Made by a program: the position numbers and the translations under genes. From Hygrophila difformis (Eukaryota > Streptophyta > Magnoliopsida > Lamiales > Acanthaceae), in assembly GCA_030278955.1 (NCBI GenBank), contig JAOANR010000004.1, positions 54,191,459-54,255,458 on the forward strand: DNA of 64,000 bases, read 5' to 3'. How positions within the stretch are numbered: position 1 is the first letter of the stretch; the number at the start of each line of letters is the position of its first letter. The notes beneath the pieces were generated by a model. That model saw only the letters and a list, made by a program, of their open reading frames with translations, was not told where the DNA came from and searched no databases. Positions 11,528 to 24,351 of this stretch are shown piece by piece.

Positions 11528-13815
11528 TTCCTTGCATCCTTTTGTATAGTTCTTTGAGTTCAACCGTGTTTTCCTTTAGAGTAGTCGTCCACCTTTCGCA
11601 GGCCTGGATATTGCCATGCTTTGTTGGTTACTCTGTTCGAAATACGACTCAACTAGTAAAATATATACTTGCCCTTTGTTTAATCATCATTTTAATTTTT
11701 CAATACACAACTCAAATACGGAGTACTCCACCAAGAAAAGGAACTACAGTACTTTTTAACCACATGCATCTAATATATTTCATGTAATATCTATAATCCT
11801 ATACCCTCTAAATTTATTCAATTCTTATTATCTCAATTTTATTTTTTATTTTTTATTTTTATTTTTTGAGAAAATTCACATTCAATTGGATATTGGAACT
11901 AGGATATGGCTGGCATGCAGCCATCTGCAGGTGCAGAAATGGTGTCACGCTATGTAAAAATGATGTTTATAATTTGAGTGATGTTTACCACTATAAAAAT
12001 GATGCCTATGTTATGGATCTCCAAATCATATATTTATGGTATTTTAAATTTGAAACAATCGTATATTTGGAAAAAACTAAACAAATCCCACTTTTTATGC
12101 ATTTATCAACGAGGTTGGTTTACAAGATTTTTGTTTTCATTATTTTGCCAAAAATCTCTCCAATCCCAGACCACCCCATTCCCTCCATCATCATTTTTTA
12201 TTTCTTCCCCAATTTGGTATTCTCCTCCACCGGCGTCAATCTTCCTTGCGGAGCCACCACTTTCGGTCGTCGTTGTGAATTGCTTGCCGCTACCCATCAG
12301 CCATCTGCGGAGGCCCACCTCACTATCTCTGTAGCTCCTCGAGCTTCGGGCCATGTCGTCATGACTCGCTCGCCGCCACCCACCTCCCATTTGCGGGATT
12401 CCCCCGAGGAGGTCCTTCTCCCAGTCTCCGGCGCTCAACGAAGGTCTTCGTGTCTATCTCGCCGCCATCCTTCAACCATCAGCGGAACCCGAGGTTGGGG
12501 AACCATCTATCACTTATAACATCGTATACATCATTCCATCACAATCTACCATCACTTACAGGCATCCAGACATCACCCGAGTTTATGAGGTGAATGGCTG
12601 ACTGTTTTATGCTTAACGTGTGATGATTGTATAGCTTTAAGTGATGGCTATGCATACTGAATGATGTTTGCGTAGTTATATGTGATGCCATATTCATTTG
12701 TAGATCAATCCATAATTTATTTGTGACGCCATATTCATTTGCGTAGTTGTATGTGAGGAATCGAGTTTTTTTTATTCTTTGATTTGCAGATGCGGTTACG
12801 GAAAGGATGATTAAGTTAGGTTTTAGTAATTAATTAATTCCATAATTATGGTGGGGCGGTTATGGAATGGCAAGATTATAGAGATTAGATTTGTTCCATT
12901 TCTGTGGAGATTTAGAGTGGATATGCATCTAATCAAATGTATCATTTCTTGCATTGTCTATATCATTCTGCATATGCAGGTATAAACTCAATCTGCATAG
13001 TAACTCAACTGTTGGAACTACAAGGTGCTCTGATCTTGCTAAAATTCAGGGGCTATCTGTAATTGAATGGACCTTTTTCATAAGCAAGGAATTTGCCTCT
13101 CTTGAGAGAAGTGAGAGAGTATTTAACTACGTACGAAGACACTTGTTATATGAAGGAAACTTCATTGTGGATGGTCTTCTTGTCTAGTGTGCATACAATC
13201 ATCATTTCAACAACATATGATAATAAGATATTTTTATTTAAAATCTAATAAGATATTATAAATAACATCAATGTCCAAAACGCGTAACATTTAGTAGATA
13301 CTAAATCTCAATTTAACATGCTTGGCGGACCTGCGGGCGAATTTGATTTGTGAGTTAAATCAGTTCCCGCTGAATTATTGAATGAGTGTAAGGTTTTTAT
13401 ACAGCTCAGACGCCATTAAATACTCAACATACTACTCATCAGGTCATAACACCAATACTTGTTGAATGTCGATCATTCTATCACCCTATCAAAAACACGT
13501 GTGGGTTGCTTACTCGTATTTACAATTAATGTATAAAGTAGTAACTAAGTGAGTTGCATTATTTTACACAATATATAGCTGTAACCAACATTAATGCATG
13601 TGGATATGATGCCGGAAAATGCGGAAAAGGTTCAATAATTCATTAAAATATTATTTTAGTTCTTTTATTTTTTTTTTAGAAAGTTTCTTTAAATATTAAA
13701 ATGTCTTTATTTAATCATAGATAAGTTTTACAAAATGAAAATAATACTAGAAACAACAATTTCAACCAAAAAGAAAAAAAAAAAAGAAAACATTTATATT
13801 TTCCTATGGGTAGAT
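11528..13815. other. Intergenic stretch downstream of the LPA1-like gene
   Basis: No gene recognised. The 3' UTR of the LPA1-like gene probably occupies the first few hundred bases. A pyrimidine-rich block at 12130-12500 keeps frames open on both strands without protein-like content. Imperfect repeats of GCGTAGTTRTATGTGA and GCCATATTCATTTG occur at about 12670-12700 and 12725-12757. A short frame at 12954-13187 could be a gene scrap but is not recognised. Confidence 0.5.
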
Positions 13816-13990
13816 AGCTATTTTTTTTGGAGGAGTCATTAAAGGTCCGGGAAATGAGTGGTGGGAGCCCATATCACACAAATTACAAAGGGAATAAAAG
13901 GGAAGGGATATGGGCGGGTGGGGATTCGAACCCACAACCAATAAGTTGGGAGTCGGGGGACTTGACTTTTTTGGGAGAGCATTTACTAGT
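13816..13990 (-). mobile_element. tRNA-derived SINE, family 1
   Basis: T-run at the left (poly-A tail in minus orientation), then AGTGGTGGGAGCCCATATCA, ACAAATTACAAAGGGAATAA, and GGGTGGGGATTCGAACCCAC, which on the minus strand contains a GGGTTCGAATCCCC B-box as in RNA polymerase III promoters. The same layout is seen intact at 63111-63280. Confidence 0.75.
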
Positions 13991-14320
13991 ACTACAAGAT
14001 AGAAGTAGTTCATGTATATCTGTTCGTTGAATCCATGCAATTCCCTGCATGTCTCATCTCCGATAATTACAATTTCCCTTCTCTCAAATGCTCTCTAGCT
14101 ACTTCCATCAATAATCTTGACTAGCTAGTATGTACTGATGTAAAAAAAACCTGATTTTCCGAATGTAATTTATATTCGTTGTCGTCCCTGTTCTGTTCTG
14201 GCCTTTGCATTGCCCCCGCGGCCGGCCCTGCAGCTAATTGCAATCTCCGACCTTCTGCAACTTAATTAATCCCATACTACATTATAATGATGATACATCT
14301 GCATGCCCACTTACAAAATA

Positions 14321-14580
14321 CTCCCTCCGTTTTTTTTTTAAGTTCACCATTAGCATAGTAGATACTATTCACTGAGTAACTTTAATTCAATTTTTTCATA
14401 TAGTTATATAAGATAAAACATAGTCAAGTGAGATCTTGTTAGATTCGTCTAATCACGTAGTTTTGCAATATCAAATTTTTATAATTTTTACTTATATATA
14501 ATATGAGATATTGATGATTGAAAATGTGCATTGGATTGCGTGCAGTGCAGGATGGGTGAAGTTAAAAAAAACGGAGGGAG
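14321..14580. mobile_element. Stowaway-like MITE
   Basis: Terminal inverted repeats CTCCCTCCGT / ACGGAGGGAG, flanked by TA on both sides (14319-14320, 14581-14582), as in Tc1/mariner-derived Stowaway elements. The interior AGTCAAGTGAGATCTTGTTAGATTCGTCTAAT-type segment recurs in most MITEs of this window. Confidence 0.9.
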
Positions 14581-15187
14581 TACTACTATTCTACTCCTAT
14601 ACTTATATATATATTGTCGTCTATTTATTATGTGCAAAAATATTACATCAACATTCAACCATAGGCTAAATGGTAAAACTTGCGAATATCTGATGAGCCA
14701 CCAAAAACACTTGATAAATAATTCAAAATAAACTAAACGAATTCCATCTATTATTCCAAACACTTCAAATTAATTAGTAGTATTAATTATACTACATATG
14801 TAGAACGGAGTAATACATATATACGCGATCAGCAAATTACAGCAATATAATCTACTTGGAGGGTACGTGGTAATCCATTGTCGTCAGTTCGATCGAGGAT
14901 TAGCTAAGAATTAGTTGAAAGACAGTTTGGACTTGGAATGATGATGATGCTTTATACTATATAGTAGTATATGGCTAATTAATACACGAGTAGTAGTAGT
15001 AGTAGTAGTAGTAACAACAACCAACATTATCATTGGTCATTGTGGATTTCCGACAATGAAAGGATTTTTAAGGACAAGATGTTTTCCATAAACTAAGGGA
15101 TGGGAGCTGAGATGGAGCTAGGTGGTTCAAGTTCAACTTATGTCATATTCAGAGGAGAGCCATGCCCATGCGTGATGATTATATTAT

Positions 15188-15448
15188 GGGCCTGTTTGGG
15201 AACTGTTAGCTGTTATCTGATTATGTGAGTAATTTGAGTAATAAATTAGTTAAAATTAGCTATTTGGCAGTTTCGAGGCAAATTTTTTGCCTAGAATAAG
15301 CTAATTTCAAAATGCTGCTATTTGCAGCGGTTTCAAAAATAGTTGATTGAACACTAGCTTAAGTTATTTTCTCTTTTTAAATAAGCTAATTTGTTGTAAA
15401 TTGACTAGTATAAACTAATTTCATTTAGCTTATTTGCCAAGCTTGGCC
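15188..15448. mobile_element. Tourist/PIF-like MITE (possible)
   Basis: Starts GGGCCTGTTTGGG and ends CCAAGCTTGGCC, imperfect inverted repeats, with TAT at 15185-15187 and 15449-15451 as a 3-bp duplication. A 3-bp duplication with GG..CC ends fits PIF/Harbinger-derived Tourist elements. The interior repeats AGCTAATTT/AATTAGCT motifs. The imperfect ends leave some doubt. Confidence 0.5.
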
Positions 15449-15624
15449 TATACTATTATTGGCCTATTATACTAGTATTATATAATCACAGCAAATATCA
15501 ATATTATATGATCATGTCATTTGATCTAATTGCACTACACTACTATTGGTAAGTACGATCCATGACTTCACTTTTAATTTGTTGTACTACTACTGTAGGA
15601 GTAATATATTTTCGTTATTAATTA

Positions 15625-15878
15625 CTCCCGTCCCATTAAAAGTGACACGTTTTGATTTTTGACACTATTCATTGATTAACTTTGACTTAATTTTATTGTA
15701 TTGATACAAAAGAAAAATAGTCAAGTGTGGTCTTGTTAAAATCGTCTAATTGTATAGTTTTAAGATATACATTTCATATAATTTTTACTTATACCGATTT
15801 TGAGATATAAAGAATTTAACAATTGCATTGGATTTTGTGCAGAAGAGAAAGTGACCACTTTTAATGGGACGGAGGGAG
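15625..15878. mobile_element. Stowaway-like MITE
   Basis: CTCCCGTCCCATTAAAAGTG at the left and CACTTTTAATGGGACGGAGG at the right form a long terminal inverted repeat with TA on both sides (15623-15624, 15879-15880). It carries the shared interior CAAGTGTGGTCTTGTTAAAA. Confidence 0.9.
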
Positions 15879-15880
15879 TA

Positions 15881-17600
15881 CTACTAATTGCGATCATGGA
15901 TCATGTGCTTGCCTGTTACCATGCAAAGACGGCCTGGTGTGTTATTGGTTACGTTGTTTTTCACTTGAAGGTTGATTCCACAAATCAACACGAACATACT
16001 CTACTTATTAGCCTCACTCGCACATACTTAGAAGTTTCTCAGGAATTCGCACATTTTAAAATTACTCTAGCACTAGCACGCTTAACCATGCATATATATA
16101 GTTTTTAAAATATGGGTACCAAGAAAGAAATACTATATAAATAGCTTATTTCAATTCTTCTATCGAACCTAATTTGGGGATATTAGAATTGTGTTTGTTT
16201 AGAATCATGCTATATATGGTAGAAAGCAAATTAATTAAATTAAAGCCAATTATCATTTAATTTGGCTGATATTGTTCAGCCAATTATTCAAACGGAGTGC
16301 ATGATGATGCGGCCGGGGTGCCAATGAACACCCTCAATTCAGATCCATGTGCAGTACTGCTTCTGGCAAACAAAAACCAAAGTAGTATAAATTACAGTTA
16401 TCAAATTTATGTATTGTTATTGTTAAATTTATTACTACTATAAGATTCAACACTGGACATAGCAGCATAAATATTAACAACAGTGACATTCTAGAATATT
16501 GGCTGGTCCAGGCTATATGTCCATTGCTGAAAGTTAACATCCGATCCCACATACTTGGTATATATGTCATGGCATGTGAATGTGATCCATACATATAATG
16601 ATAGTCGTATAATTGAAACTTTCAATGAAGAACAAATTAAAGTTACATATACATCATATCATAAATAGGGCAGCCTGGCAATGGCAATCCTCGCATCCTC
16701 TCTTTTCTTTTATTGTAATTGCTTTTTGGCATAGCTAGTTGTTATATAAGTAAAAAACAATATTACCAAGAATGATATGATGAAATAATGAGAAAATACT
16801 GTAATTCTCAAGTGACCACACCATATAATCATGTACAGCAGTCAGTATAAGCATGCATGTATATGTATGTATGTATGTATAGTTGGTCCACCTACTAGTA
16901 CTACATCACAAATGGTGATTTAATTGATGAAAACAATTGGCAACCAGTGGCAGTCATGCATTACTGTCATGTTTCTTACTACCATTATTGTTTTTTTGCA
17001 AATTTCCAGGAGAAATTATAAATTACCCTAAAAGTAAATACAAAAGCGCCTGCGTGCACAAGGAATGTTCTTACCTTCGTACGGATGCTACATTTTCTGC
17101 ATTACCATTTTACCCTTCTTTCTTTCCTGCATCAGCATCTCCATTGCAGCAGTCTCAGCTGAAACAAGAGATCATATTTTGACATGAAATTTATTTTAAT
17201 AATTCTTGGTTAGGTTCAATGAATCAAACCGGAGGTTAGGACGAAACAGAAATACTCCTACTTAATACTAATAATAAATTTATCTTCAACCCCTTCTTTT
17301 TATTATTCAAATCAGAATGGTAATATTACCATTGAATATTTTGATGCAAAACGCGTAGTCAATCGAGTTTTCCCTCATTTTTCTCTCCTTCTTATGAGAT
17401 AAAATTAAAGAATGTATAGTGAGATATACCCATTTCCAAATTAATCACGTATAACTGGTTTCCCCACTATCTCGTTCTCATATGAATCCCAAAACTGCAA
17501 AACATCTCAAAAACCAAGAAAAGACAAAAGAAATTTGGGATCAATAATCGGAAAACTTAAGTTAATTTAATCCAATTTCAATCACAATTTAATCCATAAC
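15881..17600. other. Intergenic stretch upstream of MIR172
   Basis: AT-rich, with no reliable gene, SINE or MITE borders. Short ORFs here have no recognisable protein content. The 3' part may contain the promoter of the MIR172 transcript, but no TATA box could be singled out. Confidence 0.4.
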
Positions 17601-17859
17601 CAAGTTGGAAAAATTCCCAAATTTTGAATTGTGGAATTGAAGATATAATTCTACCCGTCTGCATCCATCTTCAAGCTAAGTATGCAGAAACTGCAGCCAA
17701 ATTTGAATTGTGCAAAACTATTTGTGAAAGATGGACTTATTTAATTGCTGAAATAGCAGAAAAAGAAGATTCCCAACCTGGAAGAACGGGACAGCTGTCC
17801 GAGGAGCAATGAATCTGAAGTTTGTCCTGACGAGAAGCCGACGGAGTTTCGGAAGCCGT

Positions 17860-18020
17860 TTAATTGCCGATGCAGCATCATCAAGATTCTCATTAGATAT
17901 ATCTCTCCCTATACATATATATATAGTATGGAATTGTATTGAGGAATTCACACAAGAGCTATATATATATATAGCAGCTTTACATGTGAATCTTGATGAT
18001 GCTACATCAGAAAACAACGA
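17860..18020 (+). ncRNA. MIR172: MIR172 precursor stem-loop
   Basis: The 3' arm at 17987-18007 carries the miR172 signature (core AATCTTGATGATGCT, preceded by TG and followed by ACAT), 21 nt long. The 5' arm at 17870-17890 is its near-perfect complement (core AGCATCATCAAGATT), with 19 of 21 positions pairing by direct comparison: one A-C mismatch and one end mismatch. The intervening loop of about 95 nt is AT-rich and has further self-complementary ATATAT stretches, a usual size for a plant miRNA hairpin. miR172 in plants represses APETALA2-type transcription factors and promotes the adult phase and flowering. The mature 3' arm with A near its 3' end resembles the variants ending CTACAT rather than CTGCAT. 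Exact member and expression are unknown. Confidence 0.9.
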
Positions 18021-19986
18021 CTACTTACATATATGTGTATTACATATGTGTGTATTTATGGAATAATCCGAAGAAACAATTTCGGACAATTGGGGGAGAG
18101 AGAGAGAGAGAGAACAGAAACGACCCTATTTTTGGAATTTTGAAGACAGCAAAACAAAATCAACAAGTGACACTGCAACACTGTTACTTCTTCTCAAAGA
18201 GCCTTGGACAAAAAAAAAAGAGGTGAATATTTGAGATCTAATAACAACTCTTGCCTTGTAAGAGTTTTTTTTTTTTTTTGTGTGTATGAAGGAAGCTAAG
18301 AAAGGAGGAAAAAAAAAAAAAAAAAAAGTGGGTTAGGGAAGGGATGAAGCTCACAGGATTAGGCAAATTAGGGAGGTCACACTTTGGGGTTTGAATATAT
18401 ATATATACATATGCATACATACATTCCTCGCATCCCTATATTTATATATATAAACCCTAGAAAAGAAAATACTCCAACATTTATTGGCAAAAAAAAAATA
18501 TCTAGTGATAACAATAATCAAATGGTCCCTAATGATATGTATTGTCTACCGATATTTTTAAATATTAAAAAAAATGCCTTGATTTGAATGCTCTTTCCTG
18601 AGGGGATCAAAAGTTCGATGGAATTGCTTTAACAATTTAACAACATATACCAGCATCAGTTGGTTTTTATTCCTTAAAGAAAAGGTAAAAAGAAAAAAGA
18701 AGAAGACTGTTGGTGTAATTAATTATTTGCCACATTTTTTTTAGTAAAGTAAAAAAATAAAAGAGATGAAGAAAGCATTAGTCGGTTTATCATTAACTAT
18801 TAATACTATCAAAGCAAATATAAATAAGTAAAATAGAAAATTTTCATATTTATACTTAAGCATATACTATTATCCTTGATTGGTTTAAATCAAGAAAGAA
18901 AAACAATTAAAAGGGAGACAGAATTGAAGTTTACAAAGGTAGTTGCCAAAAAGAGAAAAAAGAATTAGGTGGATTCAAGTAGTTTCAACAGTTGGTTTGA
19001 TTTCTATACCTCAAATTTTCAACTTATTCATACAATAATATAATGCATCAGTAATTAATTTATTTATGCATTTTGGTCCTTGTATATATGTAAGTAATTG
19101 TCAAAATTAATTGTTATAGGAAAAGGGTACTGATATGCATTATAATATTGGTTACATTTGATGGTGGATTTCGGTCCCCCTCAATTACACACTAGCTAGT
19201 ACAAGATTAATTAATTAATTTTGTAAATTTGTACGATGTGAGCATGGAGTTTAATTATATAGTACTACTATATATATATATAGGCGGCTATATATGATTA
19301 TTGAATGCCACTGACTTATTGTGATTCAATTTCAAGTTTCTCAGTGTTTGCGTGTTTAACTTCTCTCAAAACTTTTGCATTACAAATTATATTAAAAGTC
19401 AAGATGGTTTCTATTGAGGGGAAACCTCGCACTATTTTTAACTTTTATGACTCTCTCTAAATTTCCACTCTTTCAAAATTAAGCATCAACGTGGTTCTAT
19501 CAAGCACTCAGAATTTAGAAGAGGATTTAATTAAAATTCATAATGACAAATATTCTACTAATTAACTTAGTTGGATTTTTTTTAAAAAAAATTATTTCCT
19601 CAGATACTTAGCTTTTCCAAATTCAATTCCATCAATTCAAATGCAATCTTAAGGAATGCATCTACTGAATTAGAACATTTATATTGGTTTCAATTCATAC
19701 TTAAAAGGTCACGTATTCACAATGATTCCTTTTTTTTTTTTTTTTTTTTTACCATGTTGGAAAGGTAATTAACCATAAACATTTTATCAACGTTCATTTA
19801 GCTCAACTTTTTTTTAAAATTTTTTTTTTTAAAAAAAATTCGAATCCTACACAAGCTAGGACTATAGTTTCCCCTTAATTAAAATAATACACCAAAAAAC
19901 TGTGGATATGTCGCTGTCTCAACTCTCAACTCAAGCCCTTTTGTGTATTTAAGGACGACATTTAATAATTAACTAGCTATGGAAAG

Positions 19987-20020
<34 letters not shown>

Positions 20021-20899
20021 AGTTCAACGAAACCCACAATTATTTTATTGGGTTTTATATAATACTACTAGTATATGCCGAAAGAGTGGCAAAATTATCT
20101 TATTGTTTTTGAGCCACAAAAAGGGGATCCAAGATTTAGTGGAACAAATTGGAAAGGAGAAGTAGTAGTATTGAAATACTGTTTGAAAAAAGTAATGGAC
20201 ATCGATTGTGAAGTGTACGATATCCACAAGTGATTCACCAAGTGCTCGTACCTTACACCTCAGCCCTGAACATGATGTTTCATCTATGCATGTCTCCACT
20301 AGTACATACATCCATTATGGGTATGGTGAATTAGTATGAGTAAATAATACTCCTCCTCGTCCTAGAGAGTATGACGTTTAATTTGCCTTAATTACAATAA
20401 TGTTTGAATAATTATTGCACTTTGTATACAGTACTATATATATACTCAAATTTTATGAATGGAGTTAGGATTTACTAATATTTTGATTTGTTTATGATGA
20501 ATAATACGAATATATTGAATGGTGTTAGGTATGTACTAAATCTATACATTAATTAATTAATTTTATTGCATGCGTATAATAAACTAAAATGTAAAAGTAC
20601 TAATCTGTAACCTATGTATTTTTTATTTATTTATTTATTTATTTTTTTTTTTAGCAAAACACGGCATTTATTTCTAAAATATTGCAAATTCTATCCTTCA
20701 TGTGGACAGTAAATATTGCGAATATGTCCTTCATTGGCCATGGAGGTGAAATTGGAATCCAAGTCAAGTTCATTGAATCTGGGACTGAATTTCAACCAAT
20801 TTAATTATATTACTACAAGTGAGTAATAGGAAATACGATACTGTATGAGAAAAAAAATGAAATTGGAACTTCATCATACCTCAGCAGCCTAACCACTTA
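18021..20899. other. AT-rich intergenic stretch downstream of MIR172
   Basis: The MIR172 transcript may extend into the first few hundred bases. Short GA (18096-18113), A and T homopolymer runs are present (for example A-run 18310-18327, T-run 19730-19750). No protein-coding gene is supported. Confidence 0.45.
19989..20020. repeat. Poly-C homopolymer, about 32 bases
   Basis: An uninterrupted C-run of about 32 bases. Runs of this length are prone to sequencing error, so the length should not be trusted. Confidence 0.9.
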
Positions 20900-21146
20900 C
20901 TTCCTTCGTTTTTATTTGTTTGCTACGGACTCACATCGCACGCAGTTAAATCGTTAATAACTCAAGTTCGGTACGAGTAAAAATTCTATAAGTTCCATAT
21001 TTAAAAACTACATGACGAGACGAATATAACAAGATCACACTTGACTATATTTTAACTTGTATAGCTATGAGAAAAATTGAAATCAAAGTAGTTCAATGAA
21101 TAGTGACAAAACTTCCAATGTAGCTAACAATAAAAAACGGAGGGAG
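20900..21146. mobile_element. Stowaway-like MITE
   Basis: Ends CTTCCTTCGTTTTTA and AACGGAGGGAG flanked by TA (20898-20899, 21147-21148). The interior CAAGATCACACTTGACTATA is the reverse complement of the shared MITE segment, so it is inverted relative to 14321-14580. Confidence 0.85.
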
Positions 21147-21149
21147 TAT

Positions 21150-21312
21150 TTATTTATTTATTTATTTTTCTTGGGAAGCTAAAGTGGTAGAAGTTCATAT
21201 CATATAAATTACAAAATGGTAAAACGAGTGAATAATAGGCCGGATGGGGAATCGAACCCATACCATAAAGTTGACAGGGGGAGATTTGGCCATTTAAACA
21301 ATTCTTCATCCC
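21150..21312 (-). mobile_element. tRNA-derived SINE, family 1
   Basis: TTATTTATTTATTT then AGTGGTAGAAGTTCATATCA, TATAAATTACAAAATGG and CGGATGGGGAATCGAACCCA: a minus-strand B-box (GGGTTCGATTCCC) with the family order seen at 63111. It lies directly next to the MITE ending 21146, using its right flank as the tail end. Confidence 0.7.
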
Positions 21313-22641
21313 CACTTATCCACTTAATTAGGATGAAGTATTAATTAACTAAAACCAAAGTTTAAAATAAATTAAATCCAATCTCCTTTTACCAAAAAAA
21401 AAAATCGAATCTCCTACCAAATATCTAAGGCTTATGGGGATGGGACTTGGCTCATAAAATTCATTAAACAAACAGTAGGGTCCAAAAAACCGTATTTTTT
21501 TTAAAAAAAATAATAATTATATATCCTCCAGGCCGGCTCCATCCGTCTTCACTCTTCAATAATTTCATTAGGACTTTGAGAAACAAAATAGAAACCTAAA
21601 AGCCCAAAATATGTAGTACGGCATCATCACAATCGTGGACATTATGGATGGGTATTATCATTTTTGTAATGTCATAAAATTTGTGATATATAAAATTTTT
21701 GTGTTGGATACAATTATTTTTATGATGTCAAAAAAAATTGTAATGTTTTAAACCACACAAACATCACAAAAATGAGATTTAAGACCACAGCTGCATATGG
21801 AGTCATAGTACTCAACTGCACAACACCGTAACTCTACTGGACATGGATAGTTGCATATATTATTTTTAATAGTAATTCAAAAACCCTAATTAATTAATAT
21901 AAGGTGTAAATTGTAATAATAATACTGCATCACAAGTAAGTAATTCAACACACAATGCAGAAAAAAGTAGTAGTAGTATTTCATATACGACCTCCTGGGT
22001 TGGGAGGGAGCCACGGCGATCGAATAGTAATAATGAAATCACTACTCTATATATATATGGAGTAATAATTAGTACTTATTCCCAAATTGGTAGCGGACTA
22101 CTAACTGCCAACTTCATTGCATAATAACTGCAGGATGCTAATTATATTACCCATCGTCATCAGTAGCTAGAGAATACAAATTGGATGGGACGACGACATC
22201 ACTCATCTCATCAGCCATCAGGGGCATATACTACTACTACTATGATCATGTTAGGATGTCAGCATATTCACAAGCATATATAACGGATTGAAATAAAATA
22301 TTTCTCCGAGTTATCTATCCGAATCTACTATCCGCTAGCAAATTCGCTGACTCTCAAACATCCTCTATATGTTAACTAATGGCATAGCTAACTAACCAAG
22401 GGGTTATAACTAATCGACTGTCACACATCTCATTAATTGTCCCATGCACCGCCTAAAAGGCCAGATATGCTGAATCTAGACAACTAATTAACATGTCCTA
22501 TATTATACTAATACGCACTAGTATATGTTTCCTTATTATTTGGAATTTCCAGTTTTAATTTATTTCATCATGCCTCCTACTTATTTTTTAACCAATATCT
22601 ACATTGCTAGAAAATTTGGATCACAAATTGGAAAAAAAAAA

Positions 22642-22664
22642 GGGGGGGGGGGGGGGGGGGGGGG
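22642..22664. repeat. Poly-G homopolymer, 23 bases, after a poly-A run
   Basis: An A-run of 10 bases immediately followed by 23 G. The apparent open frame through it is an artefact. Confidence 0.9.
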
Positions 22665-23109
22665 TAAAACTTTTCGCTGACTTTTTTTATTTTATTTTGT
22701 CCAAATTTTTTTTTTTATTTCTATTTGCAAAAACGCTAGGGAACGAGAATTTTCGAATCCATATATATAGTTTTTTTTTTTCAATAGAACTTGGAATTTT
22801 ATCTATTTTTTCTATACAAATTAAATATTCAATGGGTCAGTTAATTAAACATCGCCGTCGTAAAATGAGCCGGATGCACCGATACTCTTTATTTAGATTT
22901 TGAATCTTAGAGTATCATTTTACTCGTGGGGGAAAAAAAAGGAAATGCAATTATTTGGAATTGGTTTATCTTTTTCATTTTTAAAAGGAAAAAAAAAAGA
23001 ATAATAAAGGGGAGGAAGATCTAGTGGTGAAAATGATGATAATTGTGACGAGACAGGGACGATAGATGCGAAAGGACAGAAAAAATATCGAGAAATGAAT
23101 GATTGAAAG

Positions 23110-23137
<28 letters not shown>
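23110..23137. repeat. Poly-A homopolymer, 28 bases
   Basis: An uninterrupted A-run preceded by GAAAGA. It could be a retroelement tail, but no element body is visible upstream. Confidence 0.9.
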
Positions 23138-23140
<3 letters not shown>

Positions 23141-23401
23141 GTAGGGTCTCTTTCTTTAGTTAATTAAGCGTCACAACTCACAACCTTATTTATCATTCAA
23201 TGCAAATTAGAAATTGTACTACATTTTTAACATTAATATTAAAATATAGTACTATATAAATAAAAATTACGAAAATTGATGTTATAAATTTATGTAATTA
23301 AATAAATTCAATACTACTAATATTTTATTGAAATTATGTAGTATTTGGAAGAAATAGTGTAAAAGTTTAGTTGGGAGGAGCAAACAAAGAATAAGTAAAT
23401 A

Positions 23402-23659
23402 CTCCATCCCTTTTTTTAGTATAATGTTTTGACTTTTTTTTAAATTATTATGATTTTTATTTTTGTTATATTTATACATGACAAAATATAGCCAAATGAA
23501 TTCTTCTTGGAATTGTCTTATCTTTTAGTTTTTAAATATCAAATTTTTAGAATTTTTACTTATTTCGAATTTGAATTATTAATCGTTGAAAATATGTATT
23601 TATATAGTACAAATAAAAAATATTACACTTAAAAAATTAAAGAAAAAAAATGGAGGAAG
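23402..23659. mobile_element. Stowaway-like MITE, diverged
   Basis: Left end CTCCATCCC after TA (23400-23401), right end TGGAGGAAG followed by TG, a mutated TA. The interior contains ATAGCCAAATGAATTCTTCT, a diverged version of the shared segment. Confidence 0.7.
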
Positions 23660-23856
23660 TGAGTAGTAATAGTAGGGTCAAGTGGGTGAGTAATGAATAA
23701 TGAATAATGAATGTGTGGGTAGTATGTAAGTGGTTCCAGCAGTTCCATCTGAAATAAAGACTGGGAGGGACCCCGTCCGTACACCTTGATGTTGATGTGC
23801 TGCCTCCTTTCATTCATTCATTCATTTCATTAGAATTAATTACTTATTCATTAGTC

Positions 23857-23857
<1 letters not shown>

Positions 23858-23931
<74 letters not shown>
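23858..23931. repeat. (ATT)n microsatellite, about 24 units
   Basis: An uninterrupted (TTA/ATT) trinucleotide array of about 74 bp. Confidence 0.95.
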
Positions 23932-23933
<2 letters not shown>

Positions 23934-24297
23934 TCAACCTTTTTTACTCGTGCCTCATTCTGCCCCATGCTCCATGCATGCCCATCACAATTCTCACACC
24001 TTTTCATTTTCTTTCTTTTCGTTTCCTTCTTTTCTCTTTTCTTTTAACCAATTAATACGACTCTTTTATTCATCTACTGTACACTGTACATTTAAATTTA
24101 ATCAAGTATTAGTAGAATTGACACAATTGTTGTAACCTTAATCGCGTAAGACACATATGCATTGTTAGTGTAGGGGAAAACAAGACACGTACGGAAACAT
24201 ATGGGGCTATAATTTTATGATACACATGGACAATATATATAATTAACAAAGAATGTTTACACAAAAAAAAAAAAAAAAAATTATTGGGTTACACAAG

Positions 24298-24322
24298 TAT
24301 ATATATATATATATATATATAA
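24298..24322. repeat. (TA)n microsatellite
   Basis: An uninterrupted TA tract of about 25 bp. Confidence 0.9.
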
Positions 24323-24351
24323 TTAAGCCTTTTTAATATATATACTACAAG

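Larger units (their letters stand above)
21313..23401. other. AT-rich intergenic stretch
   Basis: No gene supported. It contains the poly-G run 22642-22664, the poly-A run 23110-23137 and many short AT microsatellites. Confidence 0.45.

Noticed and set aside
11866..12519. 217-aa frame after the LPA1-like gene
   Set aside because: Pyrimidine-rich low-complexity reading on both strands; no start context, domains or splice support.
22604..22903. 99-aa frame through poly-G
   Set aside because: Low complexity and dependent on homopolymer length.
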